Shown: positions 26,699 through 36,405, counted from the first letter of the stretch. The stretch is DNA of 64,000 nt from Parvicella sp964387945 (GCA_964387945.1 CAYLYX010000012.1:1-64000); one strand, 5' to 3'. Numbers and translations are program-made. The notes: generated by a model from the sequence alone, not told the origin.

Positions 26699-28444
26699 AT
26701 GGCTGGTGGTAAAGAAACTCCGAGACAAAAAATGATAGGCTTAATGTACTTGGTACTGATGGCAATGTTAGCAATGAACGTATCCAAAGAAGTAATCAAT
26801 GCGTTCGTAACCCTGAGTAATAATATTGAAGATCAAAACACAGATTTGGTCAGTTCCAATGGAGAAATGATCGGTACACTCTTCGGAAAAATGAACAGTC
26901 CCGAGATTTCTCAGCATGAAAAGGAAGAACTTAATGAACTCTACAATAAAGCGCTTAAAGTGCACAACATGGCTAGGAATACGGCAAATTTCTACATGGA
27001 AAATGCACAGGAAATGCTCAGTGAAGGACAAGAGGGCGAGTGGCTCTTTGACGCTGGCGATGGCTTTTTGGCAGTAAAGGATCTGGTGCAGCACGAGTAC
27101 GAGAAAAAAGATGACTACGACATTCCTACACGGATTTTTGTGGGTGATGATCATCACAACATCACAGAAAAGGGAAAATCACTCCTTCTTACGCTAGAGA
27201 ATTATAGAGATTCGCTGTGCATCATGTTGGCCAACAAAGAAGGAGAAAAGGGAGTGAATTATTATTTCGAACCCGTGCCAGTACAGCGAAAAACGGAAAA
27301 CGACACTACTTTTCTTGATGACCTAGATGAAGCGCTCACTACCGTAAAAGAATCGGATAGATTGTTGATTAAAGAGATCTATCGCTTGCTAACCATGCCA
27401 CAATTTGTCGAGAACCATGGCGATGAATACCCCTGGCAGGCTGGTCAGTTTGACCATGCTCCAATGGTGGCAGCATCGGCTATTTTTACCTCACTCAAAG
27501 GAAGAGTGCTACAAGCAGAGAAGATTGTACTCAACAACTTCAATGAGCAAAACGATGTCCCGGTATTTCCTGTCAACAAGGTAGAACCGCTGGCCTTCTC
27601 ATCTACCAGTTATTTAAACGTAGGAGATAGCCTAGATATGTCGGTGATGGTAGCCGCTTTTGATACCACAGCCGCTCCAGAAATCCGATACTGGATAGAC
27701 GATACGCTAAGAACCGAAGGAAACATGCTCGTTTCCAACTTGAATTCAGTACGTTTAGGAGGTGGTGTAGGTGATCATGTAGTGGTTGGAGACATAGCCG
27801 TTCAAACCAAAAATGGAGTAGAGTGGAGACCGTTTAAATACAACTATAGTGTAGGATCGCCCAACGCAACCGTATCTGCATCAGACCTGAACGTACTCTA
27901 TGCCAACAACTGGCAAAACAACATCGAAGTTTCAGCTGGGGGATACGATCCTTCTACGGTTTCGGTTACCGGTTCCAATTGCAGTATCAGTAAGTCAGGA
28001 GACAAGTATGTGGCTACCGCTTCGGCCGTTGGTGGAACAGCATCTGTAAAGGTTACAGCGCAGGATAACGATGGAAACACGGTGGTTTTGACAACCAAAG
28101 AGTTTAGAATTTTACCCTTACCGAAGCCGCAGTTGTATTATGCCGGTAAAACGTATGGAGATAACAGTGTACCCAAGACATATTTAGGAGCTAATGCTGT
28201 AGAGGTAAAGGATCCAACAGGAATTCTGAATGTGGATTATACGGTGAAAGGGTTTGACATGATTATTATCAGAAACGGACAAGTGATTAAAATGCATAGT
28301 AATTCCAACCAATTCACACCAGAAATGATCGCTGCAAAAAACCAATTGGGAACAGGACAGGAATTAATCATTTCTGCGCCAATGGTTAGTATTAATGGAA
28401 CATCCAAAGTGCCAATTGGTGGTTTGTCACTTACGGTAAATTAG
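26699..28444 (+). CDS. Second GldM (motor-protein paralog)
   Basis: 581 residues. Residues 1-39 are almost identical to GldM, including Arg9 and the transmembrane helix, while the DNA differs at many third positions. The periplasmic part is similar (WQAGQFDHAPM, YSVGSPNATVSA, LNVLYAN, FRILPLPKP) and diverges most in the last 110 residues, the domain that in GldM contacts the outer ring. The key motor residues are kept, so it can plausibly pair with the single GldL here and form an alternative motor stator or rotor. It forms a mirrored order with the second gldN (M-N-N'-M') and is transcribed alone, between two terminators. Confidence 0.93.
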   Translation: MAGGKETPRQKMIGLMYLVLMAMLAMNVSKEVINAFVTLSNNIEDQNTDLVSSNGEMIGTLFGKMNSPEISQHEKEELNELYNKALKVHNMARNTANFYMENAQEMLSEGQEGEWLFDAGDGFLAVKDLVQHEYEKKDDYDIPTRIFVGDDHHNITEKGKSLLLTLENYRDSLCIMLANKEGEKGVNYYFEPVPVQRKTENDTTFLDDLDEALTTVKESDRLLIKEIYRLLTMPQFVENHGDEYPWQAGQFDHAPMVAASAIFTSLKGRVLQAEKIVLNNFNEQNDVPVFPVNKVEPLAFSSTSYLNVGDSLDMSVMVAAFDTTAAPEIRYWIDDTLRTEGNMLVSNLNSVRLGGGVGDHVVVGDIAVQTKNGVEWRPFKYNYSVGSPNATVSASDLNVLYANNWQNNIEVSAGGYDPSTVSVTGSNCSISKSGDKYVATASAVGGTASVKVTAQDNDGNTVVLTTKEFRILPLPKPQLYYAGKTYGDNSVPKTYLGANAVEVKDPTGILNVDYTVKGFDMIIIRNGQVIKMHSNSNQFTPEMIAAKNQLGTGQELIISAPMVSINGTSKVPIGGLSLTVN

Positions 28445-28485
28445 AAAAAAGCCCCGCAGTCAAATGAGATTGTGGGGCTTTTTTT
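28445..28485 (+). terminator. Rho-independent terminator after second gldM
   Basis: An 11-bp GC-rich stem (GCCCCGCAGTC / GATTGTGGGGC) with a 6-nt loop, an A-run before it and seven T residues after it. Confidence 0.92.
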
Positions 28486-28532
28486 GTGATTTAGAGGTTA
28501 TTTTACCTGTTTTTTTTAGGTGTTTATACGTA

Positions 28533-28563
28533 TTGATTTTTTTAATCAGGATGATTAGTTTTG
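28533..28563 (+). promoter_or_regulatory. Bacteroidota-type promoter
   Basis: TTG at 28533-28535, a 20-nt spacer and TAGTTTTG at 28556-28563, a full match to TAnnTTTG. The start site would fall near 28570, about 23 nt before the ATG of the next gene. Confidence 0.6.
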
Positions 28564-28592
28564 AGAACTACTAACTAACTACAACTTTGATT

Positions 28593-31106
28593 ATGAAAAA
28601 TTCGGTCTATGCACTCTTGCTGCTCTTTTCTTTTATTACGCTCCCAGTATCCGCACAGGAAAGTGCTCCATCCCTATCTATTGGTCTTGATAATGTTTTA
28701 TTTGGACGTGGCGTCATAGATGTTGAATTACTTACAGCGATTATTTCCGAAAAGCAGGATGAACTCAAAAAGCGAATCGTAGAAAAGGAAATTCTCAAAC
28801 CAGTTTACAAAAACTCTTCTTTTGCAACGAGTAATTATGCTTTTTCGGTTGTCAAAGAATTGATGAACGAAAAAGATAAAAATGTCTTGAAGAAAGAGAT
28901 TCTAGAGCATACGGTAAATTATGCACTCGTCTGCGCTTTTGCCGAAATGTATGTGCAATTGTGCTGGGATGAAATGAAAGATCAAACCTATTTATCTCGA
29001 CTTAAAATAAATACAAATTACGAGTTTGAGAATAACTGGAAACCTGCTCAAAACGCAAATGATTTTCTTAACGCTAAGCTCTTCCTTACTTCAAAGGTAA
29101 GTGTAAAGAAGAAAGGAAAAGAGCAGGCTTTTCTATTCAACAAGGTATTGATGGATGCGCTTTTTCATGCCATTCGAAATAACGAGTCCTTTATCGATAA
29201 AGGCTTTTTTAGTAAGCCACTTTACTTTGATCATTATCAATACTCGAGTCAATCCTATTATTTAAAAAATACGGGCGATCCATTTGTTGATTCACTCTAT
29301 CGCGATGTAGATCGTTTTGTGACCGACATTGGCGAAATGTATGAAATGTTCAATGAGGTATTAAAGTATACTCAAATCCAAGGAGGAGGTAAGCAATTCG
29401 ATCTTCAAAATTTTAAGGAAGACCTGAGGAGTAAAATTGACACGAGTATCAATCAGCTAAATTTGGATGCGGCTGAACGATTAAGAAAAGATTTGGATGG
29501 TGCGAAATATGGATTGAAATTGGTTCAATATGCGATTACCGAAGATAGTTTGAAGCTCACCAAAAAACTAAACGCACTGAAGGATTATAATGTTCCTGAT
29601 CTTGAACAGTTAAAGTATAAAGTTATTGTTAATCATCAATGGAATGAGGAGATAATTAAAACGTACTTTGACATCAAGACAGTTGATACGGCAAAATTAG
29701 TTTCGGTCTATGCCGATATTGAGACGGGCACGCAGAACGTATTCAATGTCTCTTTTCAAAAAACGCAAATTTTTAAGGAAATAAGCAAGCTGAATAACCG
29801 CTTACAAAAAAGTGAAGAGATACGTGATAGTTATGAGAAATTGAGAAATGAGGCTTCCACAAGTCTTGCCGAAGTCGAATTGCTCATTAACGGAGGTCAC
29901 GAAGAGCGAATGAAACACCTGTTTTTGAATCCACTCAAGAAAGAACTGCAGCAACTCGCAAAGGGAGATAGTCTCGGGAATAAGATGGATAGCGTGATGC
30001 TAAAGTTGTACCAGCACTATTACTACATTCAGAGCAATTATGAAGAAGCTATGAATCTCGATTACGTGTATAAGCTCAAAACAGAGTTGCTGCCGCAATT
30101 GGGTTATTTTAATCTTAAATATGGCGGACAAGTATCAGAGGTTATGGATCTTTTTGAAGGACTATTGGCACATCTTCAAAACGAGATTTATGAGCCGATC
30201 CTGGAAAGGTTTGAGGATGAATTTGATGCCTTTTCAGCCCCTTTTCAGGAAATTTTTGGCAATGGAAATATGATGCAATTGTCCTACCTCAAGTTCTTTG
30301 AGAAATTGGACCAATTGGATAAAATGGAAACGTATTATTACCTCTTACAAGACGTGTTGGAAGCAGGAGAACTCAGTGGAAATAGAGATGTTGCTAACGC
30401 AATGAACCTAATCTTAGAAAGTGTTGAAAAGTACACCGAATTCGATGGTGAAAACGATCGAATTGATATTGATGTAGAGAGCGTAATTCAAACGCTTTAT
30501 TTGAAATACGGCAACAGAGACAAGAATCCATTCAACTTCTATATGACGTTGGGGTTGAACACCAATTTTGCGTTTAATCCAGATACGAGTAAAAATTATG
30601 TGAACTTTAATTCGGCTTCTGAGAAGATTGGGATGAAAATTAACCTTTACAATGCCAAGTTAAGAAGTTCGTATGCTTATGGAGAAGGTAAAGCTCGAAA
30701 TACGGACAAGCCGAACGAGAAGGAAGAGCTCAATTACCGCTCAGAAGATCCGATTCTTTCGGATGTTCATGTTCTTATTTTTGGATCTGGGTTGCTTTAT
30801 CAGGTGGCGAACTTAACGACCTCAGAAAATATTGGTTCTACCTTTATTGGAGCAGGTTTGGGTACAACTTTTTACAACGGTTTGTGCTTCAATGCTTCCT
30901 GCATGTTTCCAATTTACGAAGATCAGGGTTTTGGACTCAAGAGCCCCTATTTTAGCATTGGTTTTGACATTCAGTTTGTAGACTACCTAACGGCACTTAA
31001 TAAAAAGCGAAAAGAAAATAAACTCGCCAAACAAGAGGCCGAGATGGAGTTGGAAATGAAGAAACTGGAGGTGGAGAAGTTAAAAGCGCAACAGTTGAAT
31101 AAGTAG
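28593..31106 (+). CDS. Large envelope protein: helical body, beta-barrel-like C-terminus
   Basis: 838 residues from the ATG at 28593, which opens a clear signal peptide (MKNSVYALLLLFSFITLPVSAQE). Residues about 50-600 are charged and helical, with coiled-coil-like stretches and no catalytic motif I can recognise. Residues about 645-790 switch to alternating aromatic/polar beta strands (YMTLGLNTNFAF, IGAGLGTTFYNG, YFSIGFDIQFV), like a small outer-membrane barrel or barrel half. The tail is a short Lys/Glu-rich helix. It follows the T9SS cluster but has its own promoter. Family not recognised. Confidence 0.85.
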   Translation: MKNSVYALLLLFSFITLPVSAQESAPSLSIGLDNVLFGRGVIDVELLTAIISEKQDELKKRIVEKEILKPVYKNSSFATSNYAFSVVKELMNEKDKNVLKKEILEHTVNYALVCAFAEMYVQLCWDEMKDQTYLSRLKINTNYEFENNWKPAQNANDFLNAKLFLTSKVSVKKKGKEQAFLFNKVLMDALFHAIRNNESFIDKGFFSKPLYFDHYQYSSQSYYLKNTGDPFVDSLYRDVDRFVTDIGEMYEMFNEVLKYTQIQGGGKQFDLQNFKEDLRSKIDTSINQLNLDAAERLRKDLDGAKYGLKLVQYAITEDSLKLTKKLNALKDYNVPDLEQLKYKVIVNHQWNEEIIKTYFDIKTVDTAKLVSVYADIETGTQNVFNVSFQKTQIFKEISKLNNRLQKSEEIRDSYEKLRNEASTSLAEVELLINGGHEERMKHLFLNPLKKELQQLAKGDSLGNKMDSVMLKLYQHYYYIQSNYEEAMNLDYVYKLKTELLPQLGYFNLKYGGQVSEVMDLFEGLLAHLQNEIYEPILERFEDEFDAFSAPFQEIFGNGNMMQLSYLKFFEKLDQLDKMETYYYLLQDVLEAGELSGNRDVANAMNLILESVEKYTEFDGENDRIDIDVESVIQTLYLKYGNRDKNPFNFYMTLGLNTNFAFNPDTSKNYVNFNSASEKIGMKINLYNAKLRSSYAYGEGKARNTDKPNEKEELNYRSEDPILSDVHVLIFGSGLLYQVANLTTSENIGSTFIGAGLGTTFYNGLCFNASCMFPIYEDQGFGLKSPYFSIGFDIQFVDYLTALNKKRKENKLAKQEAEMELEMKKLEVEKLKAQQLNK

Positions 31107-31177
31107 CAGTGTACTAAGGGAGTTGAGTGACGGTGTGATTAACAATTCTAAAAACTACTAATCAAATGATATATATA

Positions 31178-32407
31178 ATGAAGAAGTTAATACTTGGTTT
31201 TTGCGTCCTATCACTTATGTGGACAAATAAGACAATGGCACAAATGGATAAAGAGCTGATTCCGCCATCCAACTTATTGGATATTGCCTACCCAAGGGCT
31301 TATGGAACTATTGAGGCAATTAACCTATACGATGGGCTTTATAGAATTAATGAAGGGAATCAACCTATTTCTTACGTGGCCTTTTTTCCACAGTTTCTAG
31401 CGTTAGATAGACCTGTTGAATTAATGGATGGAGAAGGTCAAAATGGTTATTTACTGGAGGGGAACGTTGATCAATTTTTTAAGGTAGCCAGAGGTAGAAT
31501 GGGGAATGGTAGGTTTTGGCAAACCAGCACGCTGTTTATTAGGTATTCTCCTTTAGTTAGATTATCTCTTGACAATGATTCAAAGCCTACGGTTCCTTTG
31601 AGTAATAAGATTGCGGTCAGAATAGAAAAAGGTTTGTGGGACAATCATTCTTTCCAAAAAAACTTATCGGAAGATAAGAAAGAAGAATTCAAGAGTGAGG
31701 AGTTTCGATTTGAGAATGAATCTATCAAAACATTAAAATCGTTGGTAGGAGCAGCGGAGATAGCTCACTATTCAAATGGGCAACGATCAGGTTCTTTGAT
31801 AGATACTTTGGGTGACATGCCAAACGTGATTAGAAATGATTACTCTTCTGGCGATTTTTCAACAAATTATGTGAAGTTTAGTCTCACATACAGTCACTTA
31901 CAGAATAATCAGCTATTTAGTGGATCTCTTGGGTATCGTCATGATTTTGGGGCTCCAGGTGTCGCGGAGTATACTCCAACTCAGGAGCATAGGTATGGAC
32001 ATCATCGTTTATATGGATTTGCACAATACCGATTTAAACCGTTTGTATTATCGAAACGTAAGTTTCAATGGTACAATACGGATACGGATCAGGTTGTAGA
32101 AATAAATCGCTTAATAGAAGCAAGAGTTAGAGTTGAGTTCGAATATATCCTTGATCCAAAATCAGAATTATACTTGTACGATAGAGGTGATAACTATTAC
32201 AAATTTTCGACTAGCGTAATAGGACAGATTAACCCGCTTAAGTGGGAAACAGTTGGGTTATTTGCTCACTTCTTTTATGGTAGGGATTACTCCAATATTA
32301 GATATGATGATCCTGTTGTGGGCTTAATGTTTGGAATTACATTGAGCATCAAAAAATATATTCCTCCATTCATGAATGAGAGCGTATACGTTGATGATCT
32401 AAAGTGA
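31178..32407 (+). CDS. Predicted outer-membrane beta-barrel protein of unknown function
   Basis: 409 residues from the ATG at 31178; an ATG 12 bp upstream would put MIYI before the signal peptide and is less likely. The signal peptide (MKKLILGFCVLSLMW) ends near TMAQM. The body has long amphipathic beta strands with aromatic girdles (YVKFSLTYSHLQ, LFSGSLGYRHDFG, RLYGFAQYRF, RVRVEFEYIL, VGLMFGITLSI), as in porin-like outer-membrane proteins. No lipase or protease motif is seen. It lies 71 bp after the helical/barrel protein and may be co-transcribed with it. Confidence 0.8.
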   Translation: MKKLILGFCVLSLMWTNKTMAQMDKELIPPSNLLDIAYPRAYGTIEAINLYDGLYRINEGNQPISYVAFFPQFLALDRPVELMDGEGQNGYLLEGNVDQFFKVARGRMGNGRFWQTSTLFIRYSPLVRLSLDNDSKPTVPLSNKIAVRIEKGLWDNHSFQKNLSEDKKEEFKSEEFRFENESIKTLKSLVGAAEIAHYSNGQRSGSLIDTLGDMPNVIRNDYSSGDFSTNYVKFSLTYSHLQNNQLFSGSLGYRHDFGAPGVAEYTPTQEHRYGHHRLYGFAQYRFKPFVLSKRKFQWYNTDTDQVVEINRLIEARVRVEFEYILDPKSELYLYDRGDNYYKFSTSVIGQINPLKWETVGLFAHFFYGRDYSNIRYDDPVVGLMFGITLSIKKYIPPFMNESVYVDDLK

Positions 32408-32441
32408 GTATGTAACCCCAAAAAACACGTATTTATGCGTA

Positions 32442-32472
32442 TTGACATTAATAGATCGTCTTCGTAGCTTTA
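32442..32472 (+). promoter_or_regulatory. Putative promoter of the zinc-ribbon gene
   Basis: TTG at 32442-32444, a 20-nt spacer, then TAGCTTTA (32465-32472), one mismatch to TAnnTTTG. It lies inside an in-frame extension of the next gene and supports the downstream ATG as the real start. Confidence 0.45.
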
Positions 32473-32498
32473 TACCATCAATTACTAAACTACTTACT

Positions 32499-32702
32499 AT
32501 GGACAAAGATTGTATCCCCTACGGATCAGACGTATCTGGGGGAAGGTTTCGATGCAGCGACTGTGGCGAAGAAATAACAATGGCTTCTTCTAGTTCATTG
32601 CCACCCTACCCCAATTACGATGAAGCTACCCACCTCAAAAAATGTTGGAAAAACCTTTCTGGTCAAGGCGATGCGCCTGAAGATCCGTATCCGGGGAGGT
32701 AG
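32499..32702 (+). CDS. Small zinc-ribbon-like protein
   Basis: 67 residues from the ATG at 32499. A CxxC knuckle (RCSDCGEEI, about residues 18-26), a lone Cys at position 5 and a C-terminal HLKKCW provide a possible fourth metal ligand, so a single zinc ribbon is likely. The N-terminal MDKDCIPYGSDVSGG recalls small DNA- or stress-associated ribbons, but I cannot name the family. It lies 32 bp upstream of the GYF_2 gene. Confidence 0.65.
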   Translation: MDKDCIPYGSDVSGGRFRCSDCGEEITMASSSSLPPYPNYDEATHLKKCWKNLSGQGDAPEDPYPGR

Positions 32703-32734
32703 AGGGTTTTTGGGAGAACTATTACTACTAGCAA

Positions 32735-33529
32735 ATGGAAAAGAAGTATTATATCTACGATGATGGGGAAGGTCAGAAGGGACCTTTTACCATAGAGGAG
32801 TTAAAGCGACTCGATGTAAAAAGGGATACACCAGTTTGGTTTGAAGGTTTAGACGATTGGAAATTGATGGGAGATATTGAAGAGCTAGGCGATTTATTCA
32901 AAGTGAAACCACCTCCTTACAGGGGTAAGAAGGAGGAGGATTTTTATACAAAAATCAACTTTGAAAATGAGAAGAATGTCAATCAACAAGAAAGTAGAGA
33001 AGAGAGGACTTCGACTTCGGAAAAGATAAAAGCCGAAAATTCAAGTGAAGAAGAAACAAACTTATCGAAACCAGAGGATGGAGCAGATCGGAAACCCAAG
33101 AAGAAAAAGAAGTCTTTAGCAGGGAGAATTTTTAAAGTAATTGGAATCCTAGTAGTGGTTATTGTTGGGGGATTCTTTCTATTCAATCACTTCGCGCCTG
33201 ATGATGTGAAAAAAGAGTTCTATGATGCCGTAGGAGTGGATAATCCTGTATTAACGGATTATACCGTCTATGTTAAAATAACTGGAACTTGTAATCAAGG
33301 AGTCTTAAAAAAGAAATGGCATGCCTCTGGTTTAGTTTGGAGCACTCACCTGGATAAAGCTTTTAGTCAGGTAACTGTACGTTTTCATTTTAGTGACGGT
33401 TATGAAGATGAAATATTTTATAAAGATTTATCTCCCAATAATGCTATTCAAAAGAAACCTTGGCTAGCCTCAATCTCAGGACACAAAAATGCTGTTTTTG
33501 AGTATATGGAGGTTGTGGATGTCAAGTAA
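32735..33529 (+). CDS. GYF_2-domain (DUF4339) single-pass membrane protein
   Basis: 264 residues. The N-terminal GYF_2 domain (about 1-55) has the family pattern YYIYDDGEGQKGPFTIEEL ending in PVWFEGLDDWK. A charged linker (about 60-125) leads into one transmembrane helix (about 134-152, VIGILVVVIVGGFFLF). The C-terminal domain after it is beta-rich. GYF domains bind proline-rich peptides; the partner is unknown. A clear paralog with the same layout lies beyond the restriction island on the opposite strand (49607-50341), so this pair brackets the island. It ends 65 bp before hsdM. Confidence 0.85.
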   Translation: MEKKYYIYDDGEGQKGPFTIEELKRLDVKRDTPVWFEGLDDWKLMGDIEELGDLFKVKPPPYRGKKEEDFYTKINFENEKNVNQQESREERTSTSEKIKAENSSEEETNLSKPEDGADRKPKKKKKSLAGRIFKVIGILVVVIVGGFFLFNHFAPDDVKKEFYDAVGVDNPVLTDYTVYVKITGTCNQGVLKKKWHASGLVWSTHLDKAFSQVTVRFHFSDGYEDEIFYKDLSPNNAIQKKPWLASISGHKNAVFEYMEVVDVK

Positions 33530-33594
33530 TACTAAAATTTTAGAATTTGGAAATAAAGGGAATGATTAACTTAGAGGATTACATAAATTAACAA

Positions 33595-35148
33595 ATGGCA
33601 AAAAAGACAAAAAAAGAAAAGAGCATTGAAGAATCTTTATGGGATTCAGCCAATAAACTGAGGGGAACGGTAGAAAGTTCAGAATACAAGCACGTAGTGT
33701 TGAGTCTGTTCTTTTTGAAGTTTGCCAGTGATAAGTTTGAGGTAAGGAGAAAAGAGCTGATCGCAGAGGGGAAGGAGAAGTATGTGGAGATGAAAGATTT
33801 CTATACGGCTAAGAACGTGTTCTTTTTACCGGAGGAAAGTAGATGGAGCTATATCGTCCAAAATGCCAAGCAGAACGACATTGCGCTGAAAATAGATACG
33901 GCACTGCATACCGTAGAGAAAAATAACCCTGCTTTAAAAGGAGCCTTGCCAGATAACTATTTCTCACGATTGAACATGGACAACAGTAAGCTGGCGGCTT
34001 TACTAGATACCATCAACGATATTGATACCCTCAAAGACCAAGAGCAAGACATTGTAGGAAGGGTCTATGAGTATTTCCTAAGCAAGTTTGCACTGGCAGA
34101 GGGAAAAGGAAAAGGAGAGTTCTACACCCCTAAGAGCATCGTTAACCTCATTGCGGAGATGATAGAGCCTTATAAAGGGAAGATTTATGACCCCGCTTGT
34201 GGTTCTGGGGGGATGTTTGTGCAGAGTTTGAAGTTTATTGAAAGCCACCATGGCGATAAGAAAGATGTTTCTATTTACGGACAGGAACTCACGGCTACTA
34301 CCTACAAGCTGGCAAAGATGAACTTAGCCATTAGAGGGATTAGTGCCGATTTAGGGAAAGTACCAGCTGACACGTTTCTAAAAGACCAACACCCAGACCT
34401 CAAAGCAGATTATATCATGGCGAACCCTCCTTTTAACCAAAAGAATTGGAGAGGTGAAAACGAATTGGTGGATGACCCACGTTGGAGAGGGTATGATGTA
34501 CCCCCTAAGAGCAACGCCAACTATGCCTGGATCTTGAACATGGTGAGTAAACTCTCTGAGAATGGAGTAGCAGGTTTTATCTTGGCGAATGGAGCGCTCT
34601 CCGGTAGTGGGGAGGAATACAAGATCAGAAGAACCTTGATAGAGAACGATTTGGTAGAGGCGATTGTGATTTTGCCGCAGAATATGTTTTATACCACTAA
34701 TATTAGTGTAACGCTGTGGTTTTTGAACAAGAATAAAAAAGCTAGAACTGTTCAGCTACCGGATGAAACGCGACACTACAGAGACCGCAGCAACGAAGTA
34801 CTGTTTATGGACTTGAGAGAAGTAGGTGAGCCTTTTGAAAAGAAGTACGTGCAGTTTTCAAGTGATGATATTGCTAGAATTACAGAAACGTATCATAACT
34901 GGCAGCAAGGCAAAGATTATGAAGATGTAGCTGAGTTTTGTTATGCAGCCAAGGCAGCTGAAATTGAAAGCAAAGATTTCTCTTTGGTACCTAGTAAATA
35001 CATTGCGTTTGTGAACCGAGATGAGAACATTGATTTTGAGGAGAAGATGCAAACCTTGCAAGCAGAGTTTAAAGAATTATTGGCCGAAGAAGAAAAATCG
35101 AAGAAGGAATTGATCAATGTTTTCAAGGAATTAGGATATGAAATCTAA
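33595..35148 (+). CDS. hsdM: Type I restriction-modification, modification subunit HsdM
   Basis: 517 residues. The N-terminal helical domain (SLWDSANKLRG, HVVLSLFFLKFASD) precedes the N6-adenine methyltransferase fold: GEFYTPKSIV at about 179-188, the SAM-binding motif DPACGSGGMF from D199, and the catalytic NPPF at N277. HsdM with HsdS methylates adenine in the recognition site and, with HsdR, forms the restriction complex. It is the first gene of the island and overlaps hsdS by 11 bp. Confidence 0.97.
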   Translation: MAKKTKKEKSIEESLWDSANKLRGTVESSEYKHVVLSLFFLKFASDKFEVRRKELIAEGKEKYVEMKDFYTAKNVFFLPEESRWSYIVQNAKQNDIALKIDTALHTVEKNNPALKGALPDNYFSRLNMDNSKLAALLDTINDIDTLKDQEQDIVGRVYEYFLSKFALAEGKGKGEFYTPKSIVNLIAEMIEPYKGKIYDPACGSGGMFVQSLKFIESHHGDKKDVSIYGQELTATTYKLAKMNLAIRGISADLGKVPADTFLKDQHPDLKADYIMANPPFNQKNWRGENELVDDPRWRGYDVPPKSNANYAWILNMVSKLSENGVAGFILANGALSGSGEEYKIRRTLIENDLVEAIVILPQNMFYTTNISVTLWFLNKNKKARTVQLPDETRHYRDRSNEVLFMDLREVGEPFEKKYVQFSSDDIARITETYHNWQQGKDYEDVAEFCYAAKAAEIESKDFSLVPSKYIAFVNRDENIDFEEKMQTLQAEFKELLAEEEKSKKELINVFKELGYEI

Positions 35149-36376
35149 TTATCGAAAAATAGGAGATTTCATTGAACTAGTTGATGAGCGAAATAGCGAT
35201 TTAGCTGTTGATTTGTTGCTGGGATTAACAGTAAACAAACAGTTTATTCCTTCTGTAGCAAATACGGTGGGTACGGATATGTCTAAGTACAAGATTATAA
35301 GGAAAGGACAGTTTGCATGCAGCGTTATGCAAGTTAGAAGAGACAGAAAAATGCCAGTTGCTTTGATGACAGAATTTGATCAGGCGATTATCTCGCAAGC
35401 CTATCCAGTATTTAAGGTTATTGATGAAGATTTATTGCTTCCTGAGTATTTAATGATGTGGTTCTCTAGGCCAGAGTTTGATCGCGAAGCTTGTTTTTAT
35501 GCTGTTGGTGGAGTAAGAGGGAGTTTAGAATGGGAAGATTTTTTAAATATGGAATTTCCCCTCCCAAGCATTGAAAAACAAGGAGAGATCGTTCGGGAGT
35601 ATAATGCGGTGGTGAATCGTATCCAACTGAACGAACAGCTCAACCAAAAACTAGAAGAAACCGCTCAAGCACTCTACAAGCATTGGTTTGTGGATTTTGA
35701 ATTTCCCATCTCCGCTGATCAAGCAGCTTCGATGGGCAATGCCCAATTAGAAGGAAAGCCTTACAAGTCTTCTGGGGGTGCAATGGTCTATAATGAAGAG
35801 TTGGATCGAGAGATTCCTGAGGGGTGGGAGGTGAAGACCTTAGATGAATTTTGTGAATGTTTGGATAATTTAAGAAGACCTCTGGCGGCTGAACATAGAA
35901 AGGAAATGAAAGGGACTTACCCTTATTTTGGAGCAATGTCAATTGTTGATTACATTAATGATTTTATCTATGAGGGAGTATATCTGTTAATTTCAGAAGA
36001 TGGAGCAAATGTAGTAGATGAAAGCGGAAGACCTGCGACACAGTACGTTTGGGGCAGATTTTGGTTGAATAATCATGCACACATTGTTCAAGGTCGATCC
36101 CCCTTTACTACAGAATATTTAAAAGTAGCTCTCTGTTTTGTTAATGCTGCTCATTTAGTCACTGGTGCAGCACAGCCTAAAATAAATCAGAAAAATTTAA
36201 TGACCATCAAGCTATTAGATTCTGAGAAGGTTATTTTGAACAAAGTGAATTTGCTATTGAAAAAAGTTTATAATCAGATAGTTAATAGAACAGAGCAGAA
36301 TTGGAAATTAAACTTATTTAGGAATATTCTTCTCTCCAAAATGACGAGGGTTGAGGAGGGAGTTGTTACACAATAA
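35138..36376 (+). CDS. hsdS: Type I restriction-modification, specificity subunit HsdS
   Basis: 412 residues with the two-half architecture of HsdS: a first target-recognition domain (about 1-150), a conserved helix (EIVREYNAVVNRIQLNEQLNQKLEETAQALYKHWF region, about 149-185), a second target-recognition domain (about 225-365) and a C-terminal helix (about 370-400). The short conserved phrases LPSIEKQGEI and IPEGWEVKTL mark the domain borders. It determines the DNA sequence recognised by the system; that sequence cannot be read from the protein by eye. The second half is more A+T-rich than hsdM, as is usual for exchanged recognition domains. Confidence 0.95.
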   Translation: MKSNYRKIGDFIELVDERNSDLAVDLLLGLTVNKQFIPSVANTVGTDMSKYKIIRKGQFACSVMQVRRDRKMPVALMTEFDQAIISQAYPVFKVIDEDLLLPEYLMMWFSRPEFDREACFYAVGGVRGSLEWEDFLNMEFPLPSIEKQGEIVREYNAVVNRIQLNEQLNQKLEETAQALYKHWFVDFEFPISADQAASMGNAQLEGKPYKSSGGAMVYNEELDREIPEGWEVKTLDEFCECLDNLRRPLAAEHRKEMKGTYPYFGAMSIVDYINDFIYEGVYLLISEDGANVVDESGRPATQYVWGRFWLNNHAHIVQGRSPFTTEYLKVALCFVNAAHLVTGAAQPKINQKNLMTIKLLDSEKVILNKVNLLLKKVYNQIVNRTEQNWKLNLFRNILLSKMTRVEEGVVTQ

Positions 36377-36405
36377 AATGAAATTTAACTACTAAACTAT
36401 AATCT

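Noticed and set aside
31166..31177. Upstream ATG for the 409-residue beta-barrel protein
   Set aside because: It would place MIYI before a normal signal peptide start; the ATG at 31178 gives the standard MKK start.
32442..32498. Upstream TTG start of the zinc-ribbon gene
   Set aside because: The 57 bases match a promoter (TTG, 20 nt, TAGCTTTA), and the ATG at 32499 gives a sensible small ribbon protein.
35138..36376. Phase-variable hsdS (inverted repeats or a silent hsdS copy)
   Set aside because: No second hsdS, no recombinase gene and no long inverted repeats were noticed in the island.
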